Shown piece by piece: positions 32,401 to 46,964 of a DNA stretch of 64,000 nt (position 1 is its first letter; every line of letters begins with the position of its first letter). The DNA comes from Timema cristinae (taxonomy: Eukaryota; Arthropoda; Insecta; Phasmatodea; Timematidae), in contig JBCFYV010000527.1 in NCBI GenBank assembly GCA_039000515.1, positions 44,623-108,622 on the forward strand. Direction: 5' to 3'. The notes beneath the pieces were generated by a model that did not search any database, was not told the origin of the DNA, and saw only the letters and a list, made by a program, of their open reading frames with translations. Made by a program: the position numbers and the translations under genes.

Positions 32401-35400
32401 TTCCATGGATCCCAGATATTGTCCCCGGATTCCTTTGCTAAGTACAATTTTTTCAAAATAAAGAATAAGTTATAAAGATTGCCCTTTTCTTTGGCGGGAA
32501 ATGCAACCATGGGAAAAACGGTTATCTTCAAGACGTTTATTTTTTTTTGAAATTCATTTTGGGAAACGGTCCTATTAAAATTTAAAGCTTTGATAACATT
32601 TAAATTTTATACTTTTATACACACACCGCACTATAATCTTAACATGATCAAATATCAAAAATTTTTATTTTTTGGGCTTTTTGGGCACAGAAGGATTTTT
32701 GGGTCGTAGGGGGCCCTGCCGCGCCGTTCACCCCCCCCTTCGCCCAATTTCCCAAAAAAAATAACTTATTATGTTTTTTATGAAATATATCTTTAGATAT
32801 GCCCATTAAATTAGAACAATAAAGTAGTACTGACAAAAAATATAAATTTGAGTGTTAAAAACCCTATCACTCTTAAAAATTTAGTGTTAAAGGGTTAAAA
32901 TAAATTTTAAGTTTGGTTTTCCCTTACAATTTTTTAAATACCAAAAAAAAATTTCTTAGTAAAACGAGAATAAGGTGAATTGTAGTCCTTTTTAGGACAT
33001 AAATAAAAGTTTTATTTGATAGTCCTTCTTTCTTTTTTCTTAATAAAAAAAACAACAATCTGCGCACACATCAAAGTTTTTTAAAGATGAATATCTCCCC
33101 TTTCGGGTGTTATTGTAGCTTAAATTTATATTGCTCTGATGAAAAGTAGTCAAATTTTAAAACAAATGTCTCCCAGTAAAACACAAGAAAAATAAGTTTA
33201 AATTTGAAAAAATAACGCACCAAACTAGTTTTACTTTTCTAAAAAACCAAAGCTCCTTAAATGTTGTTTCTTCCAAAAAACTTTTCCCATTTAACAAAAA
33301 AAATTTAAAAAAATCAAGAAATCAATGTACAGCGTATAAGGGATTGAAATTATATTTAAACTTCAGTGGTTTGTTCATAGAAAAAAAAAAAAAGTAGTTA
33401 AAGATAAAAAAACAGTTGACACAGAAATATGTGAAATTATCGAAAATTTTAAACTAAAAAACGATAAAATACCCGTGACTCCCTACTATATTGCCCCTTT
33501 CCCTTTGTATCATTTGTATTGCATCAAGATAATTTTTTAATCATATTTTTGGGGCATTTTTTAAATATGGTGCATTTAATTGTTTTCAATAGTTGTTTTT
33601 AAGGAATAATAAAAACAAAAAAAAAAAGCTTCAAACAACTACACGATCCCCCAAACTCGTGTATTAACTGAGCTCCTTCGAAAAAACTATAAATGTTACG
33701 ATGAATCAAGAAAAAACCCTTTTCCAACCACCAACATAATCGACATCTCGATGTTGTCAAAAATTGAAGCAGTAATTTATTGTTAAACAAGTTCAAGACA
33801 TCTGCTTTTTTGTTTACGAAACAGCATTCGAGCATCTGTAAAGAAATATAATATTTTTTTTGTTGGAGATAATTATCTTTTAGTGCTTTTTATACTCGCA
33901 CGCCTAAATTGAAAGAATTTTTTTTCTGAAAAAGTAAAACAAAATTTAAAAGGGGAAAATAAAATTTTCAAAAATTTTTGGGGCATTATGAAAGAATAAA
34001 GATCAAATTTTATTCTTACACGCAAAAAATGGTTTTAAAACAGCCTATCGTTTCTAACGGGGAAAAAAAAGAAAATTTTAAAATATTTTAAAAAGAGAGA
34101 TTTACAAGTTTGGCGGAATTTTTAACAAAAAGTTGTTATAAAAATTAATATTTTCTAATTACTAATTTTTTTTAAAGCGTTATTATCCCCAATTAGGAAT
34201 TTTCCAAATGAACCATCGACACTGTTTTTTGGGCTAAGTCTTTTTAAATTAACAAACCTTAAGCAGTTTTTACTTCCCCCTCACTAGTTCAGTTTAGCAA
34301 ATCATCTGGGCTTATTATAAAGTCCAAACATTGTTAGACAATAATTTAAAATCCAAAGGGCTGGTTATGACTAATGAAATGAATTTTTTTGGAGCCAAAA
34401 ATAAAACCCAAAATCTCCCTCCAATTTCCCCTTTTTTCAATATGATTTATGCACTTTTCAAAAGTGTGTAACCAAATGTGCGAAAAAAGGTGTTTTTATT
34501 CACAATTTATGGTAAGTCGTAGCCCCTGCATTAATTTCTACACCAATAATAATCTTCCAGGGGCCCGGGAAGAAGAAATAAATGTAATAAATAAATCAAG
34601 ACGCGACACCCATAATTTCTTACCAAAAAGATATGTTTTTTCTATCTCATGACGAGTTGAAACATATGTACAGGTTAAAAACGACAAACACAAAACAAAA
34701 TAAACCAAAGGAAGAAGAAGGCGCATAATCATAGAAGGGATGAAATCGTGTATTAATCCAAAAGGGAGAAAATAATGCAAACTTACTCTACCTCTAAGGT
34801 GTGTGGAAAAATACCATTTTTTAAAGTTTTAAAAAGGGTGTAAGGTTTTTAACCGAATACGTAAAATATTTGTATATACGAAAAAGTATCGAAAAAATTT
34901 TTGTAGGAATTTTCAAATCCAAATTTTAAATCCCCCCTTTAATCATGGGTCCATTAGATAGGATGATATTGATTTAAAACTATATTTAAACTTATTATGC
35001 ACTGTATATTTTTCTGAACAAAAAAATTTAAATTATTTTGTACTTTTTATGACTAATAAATAAAACAACCCAAATTTTCAGCTAGTTTGAAATAATCCGT
35101 AAGGGACCAATAAATTCGCTGACTATAAAACCCAAGGGAAGGAAGTATTTTAGACTAGTGAAACCCTCTTTGGGGTTGAAAAGAGGGAAAAAACCAATTA
35201 AAAAAAACCCACCCCTTAGAACCTTTTGGAAAACTCCATATCTTTTTTGGGGCCATCTAATAAAAGAAGAGCCTTAGACCTTTTGGGCTACGAAGTAGGT
35301 TTTTCAAGCATGTATAATCAATTCAATGGATTGAAAAGAAATTTTAAAAAAATTTTTATTGCTTGGGTGCATTTACTCTTACCACAACATATTTAAATTT

Positions 35401-36200
35401 TAAAGTTAAAAAACAAGGGTTCTTTCAAAAAATTAACTATGTAATATTAAAAGCTTTTGCGTGCAATTGTGCAAAAAAACACTTGTGAAAACTACTTTAT
35501 ACTTTTAATTTAAAAAACAAATTAATGTTAAACATTTTTTCACCCATCCATAAAAAAACCATAATTTTTTTTCAATTTTATTTATAAATTACCATATTAT
35601 TAAATTACTCGGGAAATAAATAGTTTTGTTAGAAAAAAATTTGATAGGGAAAAAGAGTATGTTTTTATTAAGGAAAATCACAAATAAACATTAAATCCAA
35701 AACTTTAAATGAATACAATTACCAATTTCACAGTAAAAATTTTAATCTACTTTACAAAATTCATCAAGCAACGAAAAAAAAAAGTTTTAAAAATGCCAAC
35801 GGTTCTGTCACTAACATTCTCCCAGCGTTAGAGGATATCCTTAAAATAATCGAAATATTACGGGGAACGTTGACTCTTCTGCTAGAACTTTGGGGTCTTT
35901 AAGGGGCTCTCTTAAATTCTAAAAGGGTTTTCTGAATAGTTACTTTTTTTCTCCGCTAACTAAGCTTTAGTTTTCCAAAATTTTATCACCGGAACCACTA
36001 GTGGGTAATCATTGTATAGCCCCGAATTACCCCTTTAGTATCACACTCTTCGAGCCTTGTTATTCTATCAATATGGGAAACAACTTCACAATTTTTTCCC
36101 GGGGTCCTTTCCATTTTTTTGGAACCGCCCTGATCCAACTAAGACAAATTTTGAATGTATCTTTTTAAACATTAGATATTGGTTTTCTCCCATACAACTA
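32401..36200. other. AT-rich DNA with degraded consensus
   Basis: Runs of A, T, G or C appear to replace unique sequence (for example around 32690-32760). Short frames at 33599, 34449 and 34538 have no support. No genes or repeats recognised. Confidence 0.6.
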
Positions 36201-36204
36201 AAAT

Positions 36205-36480
36205 ATTTTAAACACATTTATTATTTTTTCTTTGTTTAAAACTTATTTTTTTTTTAAATTGAATCTAGGGGGGTTTTCAACTCCGCTAGAATGCGGGAAG
36301 AATGTTTTCTCTGTCGCGCATGCGCACCCTTTGTCGTATTTTTTTTTTTGTACGCTCCCGACCCCAAATCCGCCGGTCTCGTAAAATACAACCTTGTGGG
36401 GAAATTTATTAGTTATAGAAAGAAATATTGAGGCCGTGTGTTTTTTTTTTCTTTCGGATTTCTACTTCTAACTTCACTTT
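36205..36480. repeat. Dispersed repeat copy A, with hairpin and NRF-1-type palindrome
   Basis: Shares ordered text with 52865-53150: an aaacacatttatt-like start, ctccgct-x-aatgcgg, gatgttttctct-like text, CGCGCATGCGCA (36315-36326), tttttgtacgc, acaacctt, attattagttaa-like text and ggatttctacttctaact. The copies are in the same orientation. Noise prevents a firm identity figure. Confidence 0.75.
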
Positions 36481-39400
36481 TTAAACAATTGGCCCCTCGT
36501 GGGCAAGACTTTGGACTTTGCCAATTCCAAATACACTCAGGTTTTTTTTTGGGTTTGTACGGCGACTTGCAATTTAAATGGGAAAGTAAGTGAACGGAAC
36601 AATCGGTAATTTAATACTCACCCAAGGTACATGCAATATGTGTAAGACCATAAAAGCCAAATTTCACGACCCGAGATAAAGGTGCTTCCCCCAACAAAGC
36701 TATCTCAAGCGTTTTTTTGCCACAAGGAAAAAAAGACACTTTAACGGGGGACATTTTTCACAGACATTTAAATACAACAATTCTTTTTGACCCCGCAAAG
36801 GGACCTTCAACAAGAAACTATTAGAAGGATTCACACGAGGTTTCTTTTACAGAAGGCATTTCGTTAAAGGGTAAACATTGAACCACAATTAGATCTACAC
36901 CCAAAAAGAGGGGGTCAAACACTTAAAAGGGAAATTTAAAAAAAAAACACAATAACAATCGTAGATGGCGGGGTGATGAGCTTGTTATACCCGGGGGTAA
37001 GCAGATAACCCCCAGCACACGAAATTAGAGATAGAAGGGCAATTTTCTAAGGGTCGCCCCTCAAAGGTCGATCAACACAGCCAGAGCATCCCATTTTAGT
37101 GATTACCCCCACATGAACTATTTTTAACTTAAAATAACCGAAGGAGATACTTAAAAAAAGGGAACAATATCCCATAAGAAAATTTAAAACTTCTAAAAAA
37201 AGAGAACAAAAATAATATAAATCATAAACAATCATAAAGTATTAACTCCTTTACAACCTTATCCAAGGCCCCCAACCCAAGCCCAAAATTTTGAAAGCAA
37301 ACATTACGCTTACTCAGGAAACTCTTTTGGGCGCGAAGCAACAAAAAAACCCAAACCTAACCTCGACATTTCAAAAAAAATTACCAAAAATAACCAAAAA
37401 ACTTTTTATTAATACCTCTCCCCCAAAAAAGGGGGAAGGGGGGTAAATGAAAAAACCCTAACTGACGTTTTCCCAAATTTTTGGTTTGGTTTGACCCATG
37501 CTTTTAGTTTGGGCCACACCCTCTTTACAACCACAACTTTGGTTCTATGAAAATTTCCCTTTTTTCCCCCTATGGGCCTGTGGCGGGTAATTCATGTTAA
37601 AGGTGAACATCAAAAACAACCCAACAAGAACTATCCAATAAATAAACTTTAGCTTAATGAAACACCTTCGGGTTTTTTTTTTTAAATTTCAAGACAAGTA
37701 AAAATATAATGACATAATTTATAAGTTCACCCCAAAACTTATTAACCTTTGAAAATAATTACAAAAGCAGTTTTTTAGAGATTACGCTCAATAATATAAT
37801 TGCACAAAACGAAACCAAAAAAAAATATAAAAAAACATAATATATCCAGCAACCTTTCCCAAAATTAAATTATTATCCCCCGAAGTTTTACGTCTCAAAA
37901 AACTAAATTTTAACTTGAATTTTCCTTGTCTTTAAAAATCAACAAAATGCCCAAACGAAGAAAAATCGAAATTTGTTTCACTAACAATTAAAATCTGAAA
38001 AGTCATAAAGCCCAATTTACTATATCATACGCTAAGTAAAAGTTTTTAAGTTATATGTGGGGAGATAATTTGAAGACGCAACCTTTAAATCCAGTATGAA
38101 AGTTTTAAGCCCATTTATCTGGAAAGTCACTAAAACCAAAATTTGAAAGACAAGTCTTCCATTATAATAAAACAAAGTCCAAAACGGTTTTTAAAAGTTA
38201 AAGTTTTTTAAATGAATTATTTTCATCTTAATTTGAAGGTCCCTTTTCAGGAATTAAAGCCCAAAGGGGCTCACATTTCACTGGTTGGCCCCTTTTAATC
38301 ACAAAACACGGCTTGCAGAACATAGTAAAGGGGGGGGGACCAAAGAAGTAACAGTGGAGAAGGTTCGGGAGCCTCACGGATCTATAGAACCCCGCCGTAA
38401 ATTTGGGTGGAGTTACTTTTTTTTTTCTTAGGGGTCTTTGGCAAGCAGAAACGGCGTGACGTATTCCCATTGACGCCCTCAGTTTTTACAAAAGTCTTGA
38501 CGGCCGGTGGTTTAATAAGTGCTCGCAGGTTTTACATGACATGGCCCTGACGTCTTGTAAATTGGGGTAATTTTTAAAATTTCCCCTATATTGAACTTTA
38601 GCTAGCGGCTAATGTTACAACAGACAACCGGGGTTTCGCTAAGATAACAACCCAAGTATTCAACTTTAGCAACTTTAAAGCAGTAAGGGTGAGAAAAAAA
38701 ATAATTATTCGGGAACGGAATCCGGGACCTTTTTTCAGAATTTATTCATGGCATATTTACCGCATTTTTCAGTTCAATGAAAGACAATCAACTTTGTTTT
38801 AAACTATCAACAAATTTAAAATTAAATATAGTTCTTTTTTACCTAAAAATATACTAATAAAAAAAATTTTATTTGGTCCCCCTTTGGTTCTCTTTGTGTA
38901 AACATAATTTGAAAAAAAGTACAGTGCTACCAAAAAAACAACCAGACTCAATTTTTAAAGTTTTCTTTTCAAAAAACATTTGTCCTCGCTATTACCAACA
39001 GAAAAGGGTTTAAAAAATAATAAAAAATTATAAATAAAACGCTATTACTTTTTCATGTTTCTGAAAAAAAAAAAAATTTAATTTTACATTACATGAAACG
39101 CTAATGAATAAATTGAAAACTACAGTATGTTACACACAGCATGATTCAAATTGTTATATGTTAAAAATGTGTTATGTTAAGCCCAAAACCTAAATGCCAT
39201 ATCCCCATATTTAATTTTCGGGTAAATACTGCTATTGTTTTTTTCAACAACAATTTTAAAATTCAAAAACAATCAACATGATTTTGTCAAAAGATATAAA
39301 TTATTAATGATATACCCAAAACTCTAAAAATAACACGCTATTATTATTTGTGAAAGCAAAACAAGAAAAAATGTCGGGTCAGGAGAGGGGGTGCTGAATG

Positions 39401-41190
39401 CCATTGGTTTTAAGGGTTTTGAAGGGATTAAACAAAAAAGCGGGATGGATTTTTTTGAACGTGATAGAGGAAATAGATCAAAGTTTGATTACTTCACGGG
39501 AAATAGTATGATGGGATAGTGCCTCATGGTAGTAGGCCAAGGGGGTTTAGTTGAGATGGCGATTCAACTGCCAGGGAAATAGTTTTTTGCTTCCCAAAAC
39601 TGAACAACCCAATAAGATTTTAGATAATCAAATTTAAAATGGAAGGGGCCCTAGTTTTTGATAAAACAACATGGGGGCCAAAACTTCTATGGAAAACTAA
39701 TTTTCCGGGGGTTTTTGACGATCTGACTGGGAAGTTAATCAAATACGGAATGAGAATGTAGGCCCATTTTACCAAGTGTCCCCCTAAACTTTACAACCAA
39801 AAAAATCCTGAGATGCAGGGGCTGTGCGAAATAATGTATCTGATTTTAAAGGAAATTCACTAAAATTTTTGAGAAAGCTGATTTGAATTTAAACTCAAAA
39901 TTTTGGGGGTTAAGGAAAGGTTAGGAAGTAAACACAGGGGGAAAAAATTGATTAATTTTGAATAAGAAATGACAAGTTCACTGAATATTGACCCAAGGCC
40001 AAAACCACAAAGCTTAATACCGAGAGTATCAAAACAAAAGGGGAATAGATCACTTTAAATCAACCTTAATCTAAGGATTGAAAAGGGAGAATCGGGGCCC
40101 AAAAAGTTGTAACGTACAATTGGAGTTGATCGTTAGGACACCAAGAAAACCACAACACAGCACTAAGGTAATGATAGGTTTGGTGTCTGAGCGGAAAGAC
40201 AATTAAAAAAAGGAACGGGAACTGCTAAGAAATACACAATTGAGATCCTGAAAATAAAACCCATAAGAACAGCAAAAATTAAAACCCAGGGGGTTAAAAA
40301 AAAAAATTTGGAGTATAAAAACAAAGTAGTAGAAACAGACCAGACACTCAAGTGATAACAAACGCAGAGGCCTAAGCAGCATTTTGAAAAGGAAATTGAT
40401 GGGGTCAAATTACCATAGAGGCAAAAAGAAGAGTCAAGATTTTTTAAGGGGCAAACCTGGTTCCCCCCGTTAACAGGGCAAGAAACTTTTAATTTGGCTA
40501 TTTTCCGCAAATCATCAAATTTAAAACTAACATACTAATGAAATGCTTCCTAATAATATACTCTTTATTACATACCGTTTCCCCGACCGCCTGTAACCCG
40601 ACCCAAATTTCCCGTTTACACCCCACAGAAGAAAAAGGCCCGATCACCACCGGGGGAAAAACTCCGCGTTCGCCCGAAACCACAACCGCTGACCGCTCCA
40701 AAAAAACTTGCCACGCGCGTCGTTTTCAGAATTTGGGGGAGGTTCCCCCTTTCGCTTCTACGGCCATCCACATTATACCCTGACTCGGAAGGATACAGAA
40801 CACGCCACAGACGATCGTTAAACTTCGTCTACGCGGGCCTATAACGCGAACTCCAGTCTGAATCACATTTTGTCGACGGGGGTTTTTCTACCGGGGGAAG
40901 GGAACCAAACCGGGGGATGTCGAAGACTTAATTTTACCGAGGATTAATACACATTTAACCCAAATTTAAATGTTATTGTTGGGGTTAGTCTTCGCCCCAG
41001 CGGGGATTAGTAAAGTATCTTTTGGTAGGGTTTAAATAATAGGAAACTGTTCGTCCATTTTTGAACACTGTATTTAGTTACCGTTGGCTAGTTATCAATA
41101 TTTAATTTTATCTCCGGGCCAAAAACACTCAATCTAAATTTGCGGTATACGCGCTTCTCGCGCTGGGGTGGGAATCCCGGGGGGACCGGC
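36481..41190. other. AT-rich, degraded-consensus DNA without recognisable genes
   Basis: Frames such as 38228-38470, 40163-40510 and 40538-40783 show no motif. 39.36-40.5 kb is more purine-rich (A and G) than its surroundings, and 50.4-52.2 kb is similar in texture. No ordered similarity was established. Confidence 0.5.
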
Positions 41191-41191
41191 A

Positions 41192-41396
41192 GTTGGCCTA
41201 AAGGCATTTGGCCAAAAAAATTGGCCTAAAAAAAAAACCAAAAGTCTTTTGGCCTAAAAGGCATTTGGCCTAAAAGTTTTTTGGCCTAAAGGCGTTTGGC
41301 CTAAAGGCTTTTGGCCAAAAGTTTTTGCCTAAAGGGCATTGCCTAAAAGGATTGGCCTAAAAGGCATTGGGCCTAAAGTTTTTTGGGCCAAAAATG
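41192..41396. repeat. TTGGCCTAAAGGC-type minisatellite, array 1
   Basis: At least ten irregular copies of ttggcctaaaggcat or ttggcctaaaagtt, 13-15 bp each. Internal GGCC...GGCC gives local palindromy. Consensus noise probably hides further regularity. Confidence 0.85.
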
Positions 41397-42480
41397 AAAA
41401 TTTTTAAAACCTTTCTTATCTTGGGAAAGAAAAAGGGTCTCTTATTGTTTCATCTGAATATAATAGCACAACTGATGAAAGGGTATTACAATATTTCTAA
41501 ACACATGACAATATCCTACAAAAACTAGTCAAGGGTTCCAAAAACCTTCACCTTTTTTATAGGGGGTTTCCGATTTTTTTTTTTAATAATCCCGGGTCAA
41601 AAGTAAACAAAAAAAATAAAAAACCCCTTTCTCACATCGTTTACGTGGGAAAAATTTATATGCGACATTCAAATTAGGGGGATTTTTGACAACTTTTTCC
41701 AAAGCAAAATGAAAGGGGAAACCAAATATTCACCCCACCCACTTTAAATTTGCTGAAGTGACCCCGATTTTCTTTTAGCGCTACTGAATATATATGAAAA
41801 ATTTTTTTATCTATTGTATTTAAAAATTTAAAATATATAAATAAAGTGACGCTTAAAAAAAAATTTTTTTCCCATAAATATTAAAGGGGCCCCAAATATA
41901 TATAATAATTTTATAATATAAACAAAATTTATGGTTTTGACTAGATCCTTAACTCTAATTTTGTTAGAATTATTATAACTATTTTATATAAAATTTACAG
42001 TTTTTTTTTTCAAACATGTAACATTTTTTTTACGGGAAATTTTTAAACAACATGGCTATTTTAAACACAATAGGCCCTTTTTTTTTAAAAACTATTACAA
42101 TTTCCCCCTAAATTTGAAAAAGCATTCTCAGAATTATTTAAACTTGTGAAAAAAAAAAAAAGTTTTTATGGAATTGTCGTTGTTCTTTTTTTAAGTCTTC
42201 ATAAAACGTAAAATACAAAGGGGGGGCCCTTTTACAGGAGAAATTTCCTGGGGAAAAAAAAACGACGATGAAAGCAGTGACCCCGAAATCCCAAATGGAT
42301 CGCAAAGCCAGGGGGAAAAATCTGACGACTTTTTTTGGAAAAAATATCTCACCGCTAGGATCGCTTTTTTTCCCCTTTCCAAAAAAGTGACACTTTTTAA
42401 GACAGAGGCAAAAAAACGGACTAAATTTGGGCCCCCCACTAGCCAAAAAAAAAATCTTTTTTGTCTAATCTTTTGTGCTC
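41397..42480. other. AT-rich noisy DNA, nothing recognised
   Basis: The long-looking minus frames near 42138-42446 overlap one another, contain homopolymer runs and have no motif. Confidence 0.5.
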
Positions 42481-43400
42481 ATTTTCTATTTTGGCGGAAC
42501 ATGACATTTGTGCTGTTAAACGGCCATTTTAAAAAATTTTTAATGGTGGGCCAACTTGAGTAAACTGCCCGCCACATTTTGAAAAAAAAACATAACAAAA
42601 TTTTATTTAAGTAAATCCTTTTTTCCCATTTGCTCTAGTCCCAAAATGAACATTTGTCTTTAAAATTGAAAATCTAGAGAGCATTTAATTGGGGGGCTAA
42701 CTTGAACTTCCTAAAACAAAAACGTAAAAAAAAGTTCAACGGGCCACCCTTTTTAAATACAATGTAAAAAAAATTCTTATTCACGATTCGTTTGTTCTTA
42801 TTTTTGGCTCATATTCCCAAAAATTAACTTAAAGGCTGAATCTAGGCCTTTAAAAACATTTAATGAAGGCATCCAACTAAGCTAAACTAGCCCACCACTT
42901 AACGTTTTTATAGATTTTCTAATTATAACGCAAATACTCATTTTTGGGCACAATGAGCACAAATACCATTTTGTGCACATAGGGCCAACAAAACAAACGA
43001 ATGGTGAAAACACATTTGTTCATTGTTTAAAAAATGGGGGGGCCATTTGAATTAAATTTTTTTTCTACGGGTTAGGTAAAGGGGAAGAATCAAGTTAGCC
43101 CGCCACTTTAATTTTTCTTTAATTTTCAAATTTTTAAAGCACAAATTTCATTTTCGGCACATATGACCCAAAGGAGCACAAGGGATTGACTTAAATAAAT
43201 TTTTTATTTTGGGTTTTTTTTCCAAATTGGGGGGCTAGCTTGACCAATTTGGCCCACAATTTAAATATTTTCAAAAGGGCCATTTTCACAGAAAAAATTT
43301 CATGTTGGGGCACATATGCACAAATAAGCAAAAAGATTAAAAAAAAATTTTTTTTCAGAAATGTGGGGGGCCAACTTATTACGGGGCAAACAGCTAAATC
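42480..43400. repeat. Diverged tandem repeat, unit roughly 160-180 bp
   Basis: Recurring blocks near 42550, 42705, 42870, 43097, 43230 and 43370 share a ccaacttgag-like word, a (g)cccgccac word, a long AT stretch and ggcacata/gcacaaat words. The spacing is irregular and the consensus noisy, so the unit length is approximate. Confidence 0.6.
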
Positions 43401-46400
43401 TTCTCTTTCTCTCTTCCCGCGCACTCTACAAAACTTTGAAGGGTGGGGTTTTGGCAGCATCCTTTCCTCCCCCCATTCTAAAATAGCAAAGACCTTTAAA
43501 TATACCATAAAAAAAAATTCCTTGTTCCCCGGGAATTTCCTTTGGGTTTTTTTTCAAACCCACTAACATAATTTGTTTTGAGTTTCACATTGTTTTGGGG
43601 GTACCCCTCTCTTTCTCTCCTTTTCTTTATATAGATTTAAAAAATGTATTGATTTGTTTTTTGTGTAAATTTTTTGTATTTAATTTTTTTTAAAAAATTA
43701 TTTCATCTTCATTTTTTAAAGAAAGATTTTTACTATAAAAAAGAAACGAGGACAAAAATTGCATACCGGCCCCTCAATTTCACGGGTACTTTAAGGGAAA
43801 ATTTTTCCTAAATGGTTTTCCCGTTTTTCCACCCAAAAGAGGTACTTCTCATAATTTTATCTTCCTCATACCTACCTTTTTAATTGCTATTAAATGTGGA
43901 AACATTGACTGGGGGAAGATAAAAGAAAAAACAACACTACTAGACTTACCCTATTACTTAAAAACAAAAATTTTTTACGGAAAATACATCATATTCAAAT
44001 ATAACAAAAATACATTTTTTTATAATTTAAATTACTTTAAACTTATTTAACATTTTTAAGAAAATACTATATTTCTATATTGACTTTAAAAATATAAATG
44101 AGAGACTCTTTAACAACGGGCCAAAAAGATTCATTTTTAAATTTTATATATAAAATAAACCTTTTTTAAAAGGGTTTTGAACTAAAAGTTTAGTACCCTT
44201 TAATTTAAAAAAAAGCTAATGGATATACTTTTTATTTTTTTTACTTTCGAGAAAAAGGGCTTATAAGTTCATAAAAAAACCCTTTTTAAAAACTACTATT
44301 TTTTTAAATTAATTTTATCATGATAAATGACCCCTCCAAAACGTTTTCTTAAACCAGTGGGCACTCAAGGGGGAAAAAAAGGGGACCTTCCCCCCAAACC
44401 CCTAATCATTTTAATACAAAAAAAATTATTTACTTTTTAACTAAAAAATTTAAAACCCGAAGATAGTCGTATAATAGGCCCTTTTTAAGACTTGGTTTTA
44501 AGACTTTATATTTAAACACCACATATTAAAAAATGCCACTTTTTTTATTCTCATTTTAAAAAAGCACAAAAATAACTTTCCCTACTTGTAAAAAAAAAGA
44601 TATAACTATACCACCATTCGGTAATTATTTTGTTTAGTTTTTAAGTTCCCCTTTAAAACAAATATGGTTTTTACACCAGGGCCTCCTTTAAGACTTTCCC
44701 CGCACCCCACCCAATTTCGTTAAAAAATTTAAAACTAAAAATACTTCGAACTGACAAAGCACCAAGCTGTTTTTCAACGCTTTAAATATATTACTTTGAC
44801 CGGGGTTTTTCACATTTAGACCGAAGGAGCCTTTTTACCCAAAAAAAGAACCCAACTCTCATAAAATATTTACACTAATTTATGATCATTCAATAAATAC
44901 ATTTAAATCTCCAAATCTTTTTTAAATTTAATACATAATGAATAAAAAAGAAAACTACACTACACCTCGACCCCGCTCCTCAAAACAATTAATTTTTAAG
45001 GGGATTACTTAACCCGTAGCTTACACGTTAATACCAAAAACCATTTTTTTTTGTTACAATGTAAAAAATTTTATCACGTAATATAAAATTTTTTTGCAAC
45101 AACACATAAACCCTACTAAATGTTTATTTCAATCACAGTCCGCACTTTATTTCAGTTGGTACGGGGGTTTTTATACGACTAAATGTCCCGGGGTTTGATT
45201 TCCCGAATGTCCGAAAAATATCATTGGTTGACTGTGCTTTCCCCCTTTTTCAAATGAATTAACTGTCAGGGGGGGGATGTTTTTTTGTTTTTAAATTAAT
45301 TAGTTTGTCAGACTTGAGGAAAAATCTACATTCTACGGTGCTGTCACTATTTTATTCGAGTGTACTCATTGACTGAACGGGAAGAGGGGGGTTTAAAAGG
45401 TGGGGGGATTAAACCCAAAATTTTTTTCCCCCCCGAATGCCTTTCCCCCATTTTTTTAAACTCCCCCTGAAAACTTTAATTTTTAACGAAAATGGTTTGC
45501 ATCAAAATTCAAAAAGATTTTAAAAAAAATCTATTTTTATTTTTTAAAAGCTTAAGGAACCCCCCAAAAAGCTTTTAGAGGGATTTCCTTTTTAAATTTT
45601 CCACGGCTTGGGGTCAACACCTAAAAACTCCTTTAAAAAAATGGTTTTACAAACTATCCCCAACACTAAAAAAGCTTTTTCCGAAACTCTTGATAGCATC
45701 ACAAAGTTTTTTTCCCCTTTACTTACTACCCGTTTGAGTTGTACACATACATCAATTTACCCAAAACCAGGAAAAAGGAAAGTTACATTTAGATTGAATG
45801 TCCTACATTGCATATTGAAGTGGGGGACCATTTTTGGAAAAATACCCTTGTTCACCCGCTGGGGTTTGAACTTCAATCTTTGAGGCAACTTTTTTCCAAT
45901 GAGGGGGGGGGGGGGGTGGGGAAAAAGGGGAGGACACACATATTTTCTCCAACTTGAGGGGGGCATATATTTTTTACCAACTTTTTAAAAAAAATGTACG
46001 AATCTAAAATTTCCCTTTTAAAAAAAAAGATGACACACCATTGAACATTAATAAAAATTTAAAATTTTCACTAACTACAAATTTTGGTTTTTTGAATAGG
46101 GCCCACTTACAAAAGGGGTTTTAAATTTAAAATTTAAAATTAAAAACATAATTTAAGGGAACACTTACGTCACCAAATACCTTTAAATTCTTTTATTAAC
46201 TTCGTACTAAACAAATTTTGTTTTATTACTACAAAAACTATTTTTCTTTTACAAAAAATATTTATCTGTGTCAAACAGCCACGGGGATTTTTTAAATTTT
46301 AAAAAAAGTTTTTTAAAGATTTTTAAGATGGACATACATAAAAAATACCACCTGCAGGGAGATTTTTCTTCCAACTACTGTCCACATTAATGAAGCAAAA

Positions 46401-46960
46401 CGTTTGGATTAAGGTTTTAAAATGCATATTGAAAACCAGTTAAAGTAAACTATTTAAAAAAAAATAATTTTAAAATTCACTATAAAGGGCTTTTTATAAA
46501 AAAAACTATTGGGGGGACATGTTACCCCCAAAATCACTTTCTATTTTTCGTAAACTAATACAAGCCTAGATTCACGGTGATAATTTTCCCCTTGGGTAAA
46601 AATTTTCGGGGACATCCAAAAAAGGGGGGTTTTAATTTTCTTTTTAAAAAATACAGCAGTTAGGCGAAAGTCTTGTTCTATCATTAGTGAAAAAATGTCT
46701 GACAAAAAAAAATAATCATGATTTTCCCTCTGGTTTAAAGGAATCATCTTCATCTGACATCAGAATCTTTAGGGAAGTCATGGATAACACCATATCCTTT
46801 GATTACTTTTATTGCTCGGGAACGATATAAAAGCTTACCCGCATTTTTTATATCGGGATGACACTTTTCGTAACCCTTCCCCATAAATAAAAAGAAACTT
46901 ACAAAAAACACACAAAAATTTACTATTCAATTTTGCTTTGGGAAACATACTTGACATAAA
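43401..46960. other. AT-rich noisy DNA without recognisable genes
   Basis: Homopolymer-laden throughout. Frames at 45608-45883 and 46541-46753 have no motif. A run of 13 G is at about 45904-45916. Confidence 0.5.
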
Positions 46961-46964
46961 TAAA

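Noticed and set aside
34538..34780. Minus-strand frame with a signal-peptide-like start (MRLLLPLVYFVLCLSFL) and a donor-like GTAAGA after KTYLF
   Set aside because: Hydrophobic starts arise easily in T-rich DNA. There is no partner exon or peptide family match, and it lies in noisy sequence.
40163..40783. Overlapping plus and minus frames near 40.5 kb as host genes
   Set aside because: No motif, no splice context, and in the degraded-consensus zone.
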